Shown piece by piece: positions 44,736 to 54,178 of a stretch of 64,000 nt of DNA (position 1 is its first letter; every line of letters begins with the position of its first letter). This DNA is from Tethya wilhelma. Lineage: Eukaryota; Porifera; Demospongiae; Tethyida; Tethyidae. The DNA lies in contig CAXIPT010000004.1 in the NCBI GenBank assembly GCA_964030475.1, positions 3,801,598 through 3,865,597 on the forward strand, given 5' to 3'. The notes beneath the pieces are model-generated. The model made no database searches and was not told where the DNA came from. It worked only from the letters and a program-made list of their open reading frames with translations. The position numbers were made by a program, and so were the translations under genes.

Positions 44736-46796
44736 ATGTCAAGTTCCAAGCAAGCTGTGAAACTGATTCAAGCGTCTCTCAAGGGCGATGTGAGTTGTAT
44801 TGAAGAACTTTTGTCCAAGAAAGTTGATGTTAATTGTACAAATGAGCATGAACAGTTTCCCCTTCTTGTGGCCAGTCAAAATGGCCACAAAGAAGCTGTC
44901 CAATTGCTTATCCAGCAAGGTGGTAATGTGAATATGAAGAGTCTAAATGGTGTGACAGCACTGTCACTAGCCAGTGAGGGTGGCTATCATGAAACGGTTG
45001 AAATCCTTGTTGAAAATGGTGCCCACATTGATCATAAGGTGTCTGATGGTCGTACCCCTCTTATGCTAGCTAGCGAAAATGGCCACGAAGAAACTGTACG
45101 AGTTTTGCTATCCAAAAATGCCAATGTAAACCTGTATGCAAATGATAAAGAAACAGCACTAACTTTTGCATTAAGAAAAAGTTGTTCAGATGTAGCTGAA
45201 GTTTTGTTGCCTCATGTTGCTAGTATTGATAGCCGAGATTCAAAAGGGTGGACACCTTTGATGATAGCAGCTTCCAAAAGCCTTGTCAAGGTTGTAAAAT
45301 CATTGCTAACAAGAGGAGCTAAAGTAAACCTACGTACACCTGACGGATCCACTGCATTGATGCTAGCCAGTCAAACAGGTAGTGCTGAGACAGTGGAGGA
45401 GTTGTTGAAGCATGGAGCACTTGTTGATTTACTGAATGATGATGGCTATTCAGCACTAATTCGAGCATCAAAACGGGGTCATAAAGATATTGTGGAACTT
45501 CTCTTGTCTCATGATGCTGAGGTAGATTTGAAAGTTCGCTCTAGTCAGAAAACTGCTCTGTTTATTGCAAGTGAAAATGGCCATATTGAAGTTGTGAAGG
45601 TGCTACTTCGCGGCAGAGACATAAGTGACTCTGAAAAAGATGCTACAAGTCTAGTTGCTCAAAATGACAGCTCAGATAAACGAGATAAAGAGAGTTTGGT
45701 TGGTCAAAATGACAGCATCTGCCATCCTTGTATTAATGTCAACTCTTTAGATAGTGAAAGACATACTGCACTTAGTGTTGCGTGTTCACAGGGACTTCTT
45801 GAAGTTGTGGAGGTTCTTCTTCATCATGGTGCCCAAGTTAATCGAACGAAGGAAGAAAAATCAGTACTTTCATTAGCAATAAAAAGTCGAAATGTTGAGC
45901 TTGTTAGACTCTTGTTGGATAATCAAGCTTGCGTTCAATTTGCCAACTTAGTTTATGCTTGTCGCAATGGTTTACTAGAAATTGTGAGGCTTCTTATTCC
46001 ACACTGCAAGAGTATTGATAGAGATTGGATTGAGAAATTTTCCTTAAATTTTTCCTTAAATTTTGATAGGTACGGACGGACGTCTAGAAACCAAACCGAC
46101 ATTTCAGAGCCATCTCCTTTGTGGTGGGCAGTTAAAAATGGTCATGACAGTATTGTTGACTTGTTGCTTGAGAAAGGTGCAAGTGTAGAAGATTCTGTAA
46201 TGTCTGGTAGGGAAGTACCAGCTCTCTTGATTGCGACTGTTCGTGAAGATGTTAGTATTGTGGAAGCATTGCTAAACAAAGGTGCTTTAGCTGATATTAA
46301 ACATGGAAAATCATATCAAGTTACTCCACTAATGCTGGCTACATATGCTGGACATTTTGAACTGGTCGAGATTTTAATGAAACATGATAGCTACGTTTTT
46401 TCTGAGTGTGTGCTATTCAGAAATCGAACAGTCTACGACAAAAAAGTAACACATGAAGCATTTACATGTGTTGATTTGGCTGATGCTGTTGGTATCCAAA
46501 AGATTTCTGCCATTCTGAAGGAGAAGGGTAGTGTGCAACCTCAATTAGAGCGACCCACCTCTGAAAAGACTTGGAAAGGAGCCAAACTGGAATACAAAAT
46601 AGTTTACCCACAAGTCTCACAGGCAAAGATATTGAAAATAGTTCAAGAGGAATATGCTTATATGAAGAAAGTCATCTCAGGAGTTATTGATGTTTCATCA
46701 AAACGTGACAAGAAACGTTCCTCTACTAACTCTGTCAAACCCACAAATCCTAGCCTAGAGGTGCATGATTCTAGTAAACTCACGTATTGGAGATGA
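44736..46796 (+). CDS. ankyrin-repeat protein 1 of a tandem triplet, Death domain truncated
   Basis: Intronless frame of 686 residues that starts MSSSKQAVKLIQASLKG and consists almost wholly of ankyrin repeats (about 15-17, e.g. GVTALSLASEGGYHETVEIL, DGRTPLMLASENGHEETV). The intact paralogue at 49713 ends in a Death domain. Here the frame ends ...SSKLTYWR, and the second half of a Death domain follows in another frame (46787-46927). A deletion with frameshift therefore removed its signalling module. Ankyrin repeats are protein-binding; without the Death domain the product could be a decoy or nonfunctional. The ATG context matches the third paralogue. Confidence 0.88.
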   Translation: MSSSKQAVKLIQASLKGDVSCIEELLSKKVDVNCTNEHEQFPLLVASQNGHKEAVQLLIQQGGNVNMKSLNGVTALSLASEGGYHETVEILVENGAHIDHKVSDGRTPLMLASENGHEETVRVLLSKNANVNLYANDKETALTFALRKSCSDVAEVLLPHVASIDSRDSKGWTPLMIAASKSLVKVVKSLLTRGAKVNLRTPDGSTALMLASQTGSAETVEELLKHGALVDLLNDDGYSALIRASKRGHKDIVELLLSHDAEVDLKVRSSQKTALFIASENGHIEVVKVLLRGRDISDSEKDATSLVAQNDSSDKRDKESLVGQNDSICHPCINVNSLDSERHTALSVACSQGLLEVVEVLLHHGAQVNRTKEEKSVLSLAIKSRNVELVRLLLDNQACVQFANLVYACRNGLLEIVRLLIPHCKSIDRDWIEKFSLNFSLNFDRYGRTSRNQTDISEPSPLWWAVKNGHDSIVDLLLEKGASVEDSVMSGREVPALLIATVREDVSIVEALLNKGALADIKHGKSYQVTPLMLATYAGHFELVEILMKHDSYVFSECVLFRNRTVYDKKVTHEAFTCVDLADAVGIQKISAILKEKGSVQPQLERPTSEKTWKGAKLEYKIVYPQVSQAKILKIVQEEYAYMKKVISGVIDVSSKRDKKRSSTNSVKPTNPSLEVHDSSKLTYWR

Positions 46797-46927
46797 TAGC
46801 CAAGTGGCTGAAAATGGTTGACCCGAAACCAACTTGGGACAAACTTGCTGAGGCTGTGGAACGATTTGACCAAAGTATCGCTCAACAAATTAAAGAAAAG
46901 CATTGTCCACGGAGTGCAGACCTGTAA
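46787..46927 (+). pseudogene. out-of-frame Death-domain remnant of ankyrin gene 1
   Basis: In the frame shifted from the ankyrin gene, LEMIAKWLKMVDPKPTWDKL continues to SIAQQIKEKHC and a TAA at 46925. This matches the C-terminal half of the Death domains in the two neighbours; the N-terminal half is absent. Confidence 0.88.
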
Positions 46928-47155
46928 ATACCTAATAATGATTATTTTAGCTAAGTTGCTATCAAGTATATAATTTATTCCATTGTATTAATGTAGTTTG
47001 TTTCTGCAATGTCTACACTTTTACTGTTTTTCGAAAGTATATATAATACCCAAATTTAAATAGGTTAGGGGTCGTCAGCTATGAACACTAACATGCCATT
47101 TAGCGGAGCATAGATAATATGTCTAGAGTGCTCAGTGGTCGGCTCGGGCTCGCCA
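46928..47155. other. spacer between ankyrin genes
   Basis: AT-rich; a block near 47065 (taggttaggggtcgtcagct) is also found before the third gene (about 49603, gtgaggggtcgtcaattg), so promoters were duplicated with the genes. Confidence 0.6.
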
Positions 47156-49403
47156 TGTCAAGTTCCAAGCTGTGAAACTGATTCAAGCGTCTCTCAAGGG
47201 TGATGTGAGTTGTATATGGATTGTGTCTACTGCATTGTAGACCATATACAGCCTTGTTAATGATTACTGCATTATAATCGAAACTTTTGGGAAGAATGGA
47301 CTGGTGTTAAAATTTAAACTTTGAAATATGTACTTACCCAGTCAGTAATTCCATTTTTTTTGTCCAAGAAAGTTGATGTTAATTGTACCAATGACCGTAA
47401 ACAGTTTCCCCTTCTTGCGTGCCCATGTGAATATGAAGAGCCTTTATTGTGAGCCTTTATTGCGTGACAGCACTATCACTAGCCAGTGAGGGTGGCTATC
47501 ATGAAACAGTTGAAATCCTTGTTGAAAATGGTGCCCACATTGATCATAAGGTGTCTGATGGTCGTACCCCACTTATGCTAGCTAGTGAAAATGGTCACAA
47601 AGAAACAAATTATACAAGTTTTACTAACAGCCAAAGCAAACGTTAACCTTTGCAGTACGTGTTGCTCAGGAAACTGCCCTAACCTTAGCAATAAAGAACA
47701 AGCATGCACTCTGACGGATAGCTAAGGCATGGCTAAGGTGCTTCTGAATCATGTTAGAGATTTTGGTTATAGAGATTCAATTGGTGTTACACCTTTAATG
47801 AAAGCTGTCTTCTATGGTCTTGCTGATGTCACTGAACTGCTGCTGAAGAAGGGTACTAAAGTAGACTTACGAACATACTCAGGTTCAACTGCATTGATAC
47901 TAGCTAGTCAAGCAGGAAATTTAGAAGTAGCAGATATATTACTAAACCATGGAGCAGATGTAGATCTTCGAAAAGATAATGGTGACTCTGCACTAATCGT
48001 TGCTTGTCATGAAGGACACAAACACATCGTTAAAGTTCTCCTTTCTCACAATGCTGAGGTGAACCTTTGTTGCCACTCATCAGGAAAATCAGCTTTGATC
48101 ATTGCTAGTGAACGTGGTTATACTGATATTGTGAAGATTTTGTTAGAAGACCAAAACAAAATAGTTTCTGTTGAATCTATGCATTTGGACTCCTCTAAAG
48201 TCGATGTCAATATTGTCAATAAAGGAGGACACACTGCTCTTAGTATTGCTTGTTCAAGTGGTCATCTTGAGATTGTGCAGTCACTTATTCACCATGATGC
48301 TAATGTTAATCAGACCAAAGATGAAAAATCACCTCTTTTCTTGGCAATTAAAGGTCAACATATGGACATTGTTAGGCTTTTTTTAGCAAATGGTAATGTT
48401 ATGGTACATCCAGCAAAAGATGATCTTGTATGTGCCTGTGAACTTGGTAATGTGGAAATTGTTAAGCTCCTCTTACCACACTCCACAAGCAATTCTATAA
48501 GTGCTGTGTTGCATTCTGCAGTTACTAGTGGCCATAGAGAGATTGTTACTTTGCTGCTTGAAAATGGAGCAAATATTGACAAAATCAATACCCCAGCATT
48601 CAAAGGATCTGTACCAGCTCTTGTTATTTCTACTGTTCGAGAAGATGTTGAAATAGTCGAAGCACTATTGAGTAGTGGTGCCAAGGTTGATGTGACATGT
48701 GGTACCGATTGCAAAATCACCCCTCTGATGTTTGCTGTTTTTGCGGGACATAAGGAATTGGTTAGACTGTTTGCTAAACATGGTGCTGATGTTAGTAGTT
48801 GCACAAATTTGGCTAAGGCTCTAAAAAACCAAAAGATAATCGACATCTTGAGTGAATGTGATATAACGCAACCATTGGTTGAGAGTCAACCAAAGAAACC
48901 TCGGCTTGAAGTGTCAAAAATGCCCGTGCAGGCTGAATCAGCAATAGTAGAAATGGTTCAAAATGAGTATTCTCACTACAGAAGTGTATATTTCACAAAA
49001 GAGTATTTTGGGCCATTTGCTCAAATATCACAACATCATGTGATATACGAAAAACTTTCAGATTTATTTAAGAATGCATTCACAAAAGATAGAGATGCTG
49101 TAGACATCCCGGCAGCCACCAACCACTGTGTACACTGCACCAACAGTTAATAATGCATACGAAATTTTACTTCCTGTGGCTGCAAGTTGGAAGAACATTG
49201 GAGTATTGTTGAGTATCGAATATGGAACACTCCAAACCATTGAAACAGACAAACCAAAGGCACATGATGCACTATTGGAGATGATAGCCAAGTGGCTGAA
49301 AATGGTTGATCCCAAACCAACTTGGAATAAACTTGTGAAAGCTGTGAAACCGTTTGATCAGAGTATTGCACAAAAAATTGTAGAGAAGCATTGCACAGAG
49401 TGA
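47156..49403 (+). pseudogene. ankyrin-Death paralogue 2, disabled
   Basis: The start is recognisable (MSSSK) but lacks four bases found in the other copies, which shifts frame at once. A stretch at about 47217-47360 replaces a few codons. The segment around 47425-47460 has lost sequence, and frames break again near 47610-47728. A 473-codon ankyrin frame then runs 47729-49150. The Death domain (PTVNNAYEILLPVAASWKNI to EKHCTE) lies in a different frame at 49128-49403, one frameshift later. Multiple independent lesions mark a pseudogene. A shortened product from the 47729 ATG is conceivable. Confidence 0.88.
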
Positions 49404-49712
49404 CTTACACATACATAGGTTATCATAATAGTATAACAATGGAAACATGGAAACCATCAAGTAGCTATACATAATTTGTAATGTAGCTGGTTATAGATTT
49501 TGTACATGCATGTGTTACTCTATAGCCTCATATCCAGGCTCTTTGTCTCACTGGTATTATATTTTTTTGTTAAATTTGCTGTCAATGTCAAAGAATTTTG
49601 AAATAGGTGAGGGGTCGTCAATTGCATTAGCTCTCAAGGTATAATTTCGACTAGAAAGGGCTACTTCACCTCCCACCTCTGGCCGGCTACTAATGATCAA
49701 GGTCTACCAATC
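49404..49712. other. spacer and likely promoter of ankyrin gene 3
   Basis: Holds a ccaggctct fragment near 49535 and the duplicated upstream block near 49603. No other motif seen. Confidence 0.5.
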
Positions 49713-52088
49713 ATGTCAAGCTCCAAACAAGTTAAAAAACTAATTCAAGCGTCTCTCAAGGGTGATGTGAGTTGTATTGAAGAACTTTTGTCCAAGAAAG
49801 TTGATGTGAATTGTACCAATGACCATAAACAGTTTCCCATTCTTGTGGCCAGTCAAAATGGCCACAAAGAAGCTGTCCAATTGCTTGTACAAAGAGGTGC
49901 CAATGTGAATATGATAAGTTGCAATGGTGTGACAGCACTATCACTTGCCAGTGAGTGTGGTCATCATGAAACAGTTGAAATCCTTGTTGAAAATGGTGCC
50001 CACATTGATAAAAAAGTATCTGATGGTCGTACCCCTCTTATGCTAGCTAGTGAGAATGGCCACGAAGAAACTGTACAAGTGTTGCTGTCCAGAAAAGCAG
50101 ATGTCAATCTCTCAACAGAATTAAAGCAAACAGCACTGACATATGCACTTCAAAACAATTCCAGCACAGTTGCTAACCGTTTATTACCCCATGTACGTGA
50201 TGTTGATAGTAGAGATTCAACTGGGATAACTCCTTTGATGATAGCTGCCTTATGTAGTCTTCCTGATATTGTGGAATTGCTGTTGACGAGAGGGGCTCAA
50301 GTCAATCTTCGCACACCAAAGGGATCTACTGCTTTGATAGTTGCAAGTCAAACAGGAAGTGTAGAAACGGTAAAGATATTACTTAAGCGAGGTGCTTATA
50401 TCAATCTGCAAAATGATAACGGTGTTTCTGCTCTTATGATTGCCTCACGAAATGGCCACAAGGATGTTGTTGAAGTCCTTCTTTCTCACGGTGCTGAAGT
50501 TAAACTTTCAGATACTTGTGGCAAATCTGCATTGATTCTTGCTAGTGCATATGGTCATGTTGAAATTGTAAAACTTCTAGTTTGTGAGAAAGATGTCCAA
50601 TTACAAGAGAATAAACCAGGAGCATGCGTATTTGAGACTAAAATAATCTCTCATCAAGAAGTCGTTCAGAAGCAAGATATCCGTTCTCAACTTTCATTGG
50701 TGAATAGGATGGACAATCAAGGACAGAGTGCTCTCATCATTGCCAGCTCACGCGGTGACAGAGTGACTGTGGAAATTCTTCTTCGTCATGGTGCCAATCC
50801 CAATATTGTTAGCAAACGAGATCAGACTGCTCTTAGTATTGCTGCTTCACTAGGTGACTTAGTCATTGTGAAATCTCTTGTTCAGCATGGTGCCATTGTA
50901 AATCAACCACTTGCGAAAAACTCTCCACTTTCTATCGCAGTGACAAAACAATATGTTGATATTGTGCAAGTTTTGTTGGAGTTCGATTCTGTTGTGAGGC
51001 ATGACGATTTGATAAAAGCCTGTGCGTGTGGTTGTTTTAAAATCGTAAAGCTCCTTATACCACATTGTACAAGTCTAGACCCTGATTGGCCTGAAAAGAA
51101 TAAAATTTTGTTAGATGCTGGACTTATACCCAGTGATGCACCTGCATCTCCTTTGTGGTGGGCAGTCAAGAATAATCATACAGACGTCGCTCTACTATTG
51201 CTTGAAAACGATGCAAGTGTCAATAATGTAGTTATGTCTGGCAAAGAAATTCCTGCTCTTGTGATTGCAACTGTACAAGAAAATGTAAAAATAGTAGAAG
51301 CATTGCTGAGCAAAGGTGCAAAAGTCGATGTGACAGCTGGGTCCATCACTAAGCGCCAGAATTGTACACCTCTATTGCTTGCCATTGTTGCTGGTCATGA
51401 AGAACTTGTCAGACTTTTCGCAAAGTATGGTGCAGACATTTGTTTGCACCGCATGCGTGCACAATTTACATGCATGGATTTAGCTAAAGCAGTTGGTAAT
51501 CAGAAGATAATCTCTATCTTAAAGGAAGAGGGTAGTCGACAAAAAGCAACACTTGCTGATGTTGATGATATACCAGACCCTGTCTTTTGGTTTCACACAC
51601 ACACTTGCATAAAACCAGAATCTTACCCAGCGTTGTCACTACTAGTTAAGCAAGGATACGTTGCAATTTCTCAAAGTTTGAATCTGCAGTATGATAACCA
51701 GTCTCACACACCAGCACCACAGCAAAGGCTTAAAGATCTATTTCCCACCACAGAGGAGGAAGAAGTTGAATCAGATGAAGACAGTGTATCAAGTGAGTCA
51801 CAACTTCCTGCTCCCATTCCACCAACTGTCAATACTGCTTATAGAATCCTGCTACCTCTTGCTTCAAACTGGAAGAACATTGGCACTCTGTTGGAAATTG
51901 AGTATAACAAACTCAAGATCATTGAAGCAGATAAGAAAACGTCCGTTATGGATGCATTGTTAGAGATGGTAGATGAATGGATAAAAATGGTTGATCCTAA
52001 ACCAACCTGGGATAAACTTGTAGACGCTGTGAAACCATTCCATCCAAGTATTGCTCAAAAAATTTACGAAACACATTGTACACTATGA
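49713..52088 (+). CDS. ankyrin-repeat and Death-domain protein 3, intact, 791 residues
   Basis: Intronless frame. Residues about 1-620 are ankyrin repeats (VTALSLASECGHHETVEIL, DGRTPLMLASENGHEETV, QSALIIASSRGDRVTVEIL). A linker (about 620-700) contains an acidic TTEEEEVESDEDS stretch. Residues about 703-790 form a Death domain (NTAYRILLPLASNWKNIG, LLEMVDEWIKMVDPKPTWDKL, SIAQKI). Death domains assemble receptor or adaptor complexes in apoptosis and innate immunity; ankyrin-Death proteins act as cytoplasmic adaptors. No kinase or caspase part is present. It is the only full-length member of the triplet, and its N-terminus is nearly identical to that of gene 1. Confidence 0.93.
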   Translation: MSSSKQVKKLIQASLKGDVSCIEELLSKKVDVNCTNDHKQFPILVASQNGHKEAVQLLVQRGANVNMISCNGVTALSLASECGHHETVEILVENGAHIDKKVSDGRTPLMLASENGHEETVQVLLSRKADVNLSTELKQTALTYALQNNSSTVANRLLPHVRDVDSRDSTGITPLMIAALCSLPDIVELLLTRGAQVNLRTPKGSTALIVASQTGSVETVKILLKRGAYINLQNDNGVSALMIASRNGHKDVVEVLLSHGAEVKLSDTCGKSALILASAYGHVEIVKLLVCEKDVQLQENKPGACVFETKIISHQEVVQKQDIRSQLSLVNRMDNQGQSALIIASSRGDRVTVEILLRHGANPNIVSKRDQTALSIAASLGDLVIVKSLVQHGAIVNQPLAKNSPLSIAVTKQYVDIVQVLLEFDSVVRHDDLIKACACGCFKIVKLLIPHCTSLDPDWPEKNKILLDAGLIPSDAPASPLWWAVKNNHTDVALLLLENDASVNNVVMSGKEIPALVIATVQENVKIVEALLSKGAKVDVTAGSITKRQNCTPLLLAIVAGHEELVRLFAKYGADICLHRMRAQFTCMDLAKAVGNQKIISILKEEGSRQKATLADVDDIPDPVFWFHTHTCIKPESYPALSLLVKQGYVAISQSLNLQYDNQSHTPAPQQRLKDLFPTTEEEEVESDEDSVSSESQLPAPIPPTVNTAYRILLPLASNWKNIGTLLEIEYNKLKIIEADKKTSVMDALLEMVDEWIKMVDPKPTWDKLVDAVKPFHPSIAQKIYETHCTL

Positions 52089-52090
52089 AG

Positions 52091-52096
52091 AATAAA
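52091..52096 (+). terminator. polyadenylation signal AATAAA
   Basis: Hexamer two bases after the stop of ankyrin gene 3; a second AATAAA lies at 52157-52162 and is the likelier functional one by distance. Confidence 0.45.
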
Positions 52097-52197
52097 AATG
52101 TTTGTGTGTGTGTGTGTGTACTGTGCTTGACACCTTCCAATATATGTCCTGTGATTAATAAAACGACATCACTTGTATTATGTACATGTATGATAAA

Positions 52198-52482
52198 TTA
52201 AAGGAACTGTGTCACTATATAAGCGGTGTTTTGTTGCTAAAAATAAAAATAATGACGTTTTGTGACGTTTTTTGTTGATACGCGGGTACCACGTCCGGGA
52301 ACGTTTGCATACTACTCCGTGTATTGCGCATTTTGCTTTTACTCGCGTAATAGTACTACGTGGTCAGCTGTTATTACAAGCCTAAGTAGCTCGCGTAATG
52401 CGCACTTAATACTGTAAGGTTTCTGTTTACAACCCATTTATAGTAACAAAACACCGCTTATATAGTGACACAGTTCCTTTAA
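52198..52482. mobile_element. TTAA-flanked MITE with about 40-bp inverted ends
   Basis: TTAA at 52198-52201 and 52479-52482 brackets ends aggaactgtgtcactatata and its inverse, extending through agcggtgttttgttgct. TTAA duplication is typical of piggyBac-type transposition. The interior has no frame. Confidence 0.85.
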
Positions 52483-52697
52483 TGATTTTAAAGATTTTGT
52501 CTATTGCATGTCAGCCATGCAGATATTATATAGGCAATAGAAAAAATCTTATACTGTCTGTATATATCACTATGATGGTGTGAATGTCTCAAGCTACGTA
52601 CTGGCCCCACTGCATATACTAAATTACCTAGCGTATGCTAGTGCTATTACATCAACAAAGAGAAAAGCTAGGAATCATGCACTACATTATTATTATT
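52483..52697. other. spacer
   Basis: AT-rich, nothing recognised. Confidence 0.5.
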
Positions 52698-53946
52698 GGG
52701 CGAGCCGAAGCGAGCCCACCCTAGTGTGTTGAACAACAATTTCGTTTGTTTGTTTGTTTGTTTGTCGTCGTTCGTTCTTCTAATTATTTGCATGTGCATT
52801 ACCTATTGAATTATACGGTATATGCCATGTGCCACGCCATGAATTAATTTTATGCCACGTTCATCGAATGTCACCTTATATGTACGTTTATGTTCGAAGT
52901 GTTAATAAAATGGATAGTCACGCGTCATGAAAGAAGGCTCCAACGTCGAAGAGAACTCTACAGGGAGTATATGGAGCGAGAAACGCTTGAGGAAAGAGAA
53001 GCCAGGCGAGCGAGATGACGAGAGAGATAGGTCAGTTTTGCTTGATATTTGAATTCATGACTTGAGTAGATAGTCAAGTTGTACGTAAATTCTCCTAATT
53101 GGATATAACATTACCACACAGGGAGGGAAAGAAGATCAGGAGAGACAGCCTCTCAGAGAGAACGTAGGCTTGAGCAAGAGAGGTCTCGTGCTGAAGACAG
53201 AAGATCAGGAGAGACAGCCTCTCAGACTGAACATAGGCTTGAGCGAGAGAGGTCTCGGGCTCGTGCAAGGAGGTTAGAGACTGATCTAACACCAGCATTA
53301 TTTGGGCAACCAGCTGTGATCCAGAAGATGAGAAAGTTTCACAAGGCAATGTCAGAAATTACTCATCCCACCTGTGAATACGTACATGTTTGGAATGTTT
53401 TCCAAACCTGTCTGTATCAGCTCAGCCTAATGGTTCTGTTGAGTGTAGGAGATGCTCTATGGACAAGAAGATTCCAAAGTTATACTCTTGTGCCAACAAC
53501 ATGGATCCTGGTTTAGTACCTCCACAATTACAGGTTAGCCTATTGTATTATAAATTAATTCATGATTTGAATGATACACATTCTATAGGATCTAACTCAA
53601 GTGGAAGAAATGTTGGTGTCTGCTGTCATGCCTATCATATCAGTCTACAGGCTACCTCAAGGCCAGTATGGTTATAGTGGACATGTCATTAACCTCCCAC
53701 AAGATGTGTTGTCATTTGCCACCAGTCTCCCAAGATTACCATCCGAGGTTGACATCTTGATACTATACACGTGCTTCTAAACTTTTCTGCGCATGCGTGC
53801 ATTGACCATTGCGTAATCTATATACCAATGGGTATCTTCGACCATGCATTACCGACTTTTGTAACACCGTGCATATAGTCTATAGTCTATATTATAGCCA
53901 GAGCTATCTCGCTTCGGCTCGCCCACCAATGCGTGCATTCCCCTAG
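52698..53946 (+). mobile_element. Helitron2/Helentron-like element B carrying decayed replicase exons
   Basis: The 5' end gggcgagccgaagcgag is inverted at 53908-53924. A hairpin follows (aatgc gt gcatt, 53928-53939), then ccc and CTAG (53943-53946). Flanks are ...tatt and ttgt.... Same architecture as element A. It holds Arg/Glu repeats (RRRELYREYMERET near 52940) and the N-terminal replicase fragment listed separately. Rep and helicase domains are missing, so it is not autonomous. Confidence 0.7.
53110..53775 (+). pseudogene. Helitron replicase N-terminal fragment (DUF6570-like), broken
   Basis: Plus-strand blocks in order: SGETASQRERRLEQERSR repeated twice; LTPALFGQPAVIQKMRKFHK; after a frameshift ECFPNLSVSAQPNGS and CRRCSMDKK; then NMDPGLVPPQLQ, a 57-bp GT-AG intron (about 53533-53589), and DLTQVEEMLVSAVMPIISVY, GYSGHVINLPQDV, SLPRLPSEVDIL. 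This matches the cysteine-containing domain preceding Rep in Helitron proteins. It ends without Rep or helicase. Confidence 0.8.
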
Positions 53947-54178
53947 TTGTAACTCAATTATATTCTTACTACTATAATAAAAGGCTAAGCCACAACATAT
54001 TATGTACACAAAAAAGCAATGGCCGTGGCTAGAGAGCTGGCTCTGTAAACTAAATTTGTATTCAATATGGTGCCGGTTCTTTTAATTGTGCATGTGGAAC
54101 AAAATGTGCTTGCACGTACGTACAGAAGCCTTCAATGACTCTCTCAATTATTGAGTTAGATTTCCATTTAGAACTCGA
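53947..54178. other. spacer at the 3' end of the membrane-adaptor gene
   Basis: No repeat or gene recognised. Confidence 0.5.

Noticed and set aside
53095..53349. Minus-strand frame in the Helentron-like element
   Set aside because: Antisense of the repeated Arg/Glu replicase segment.
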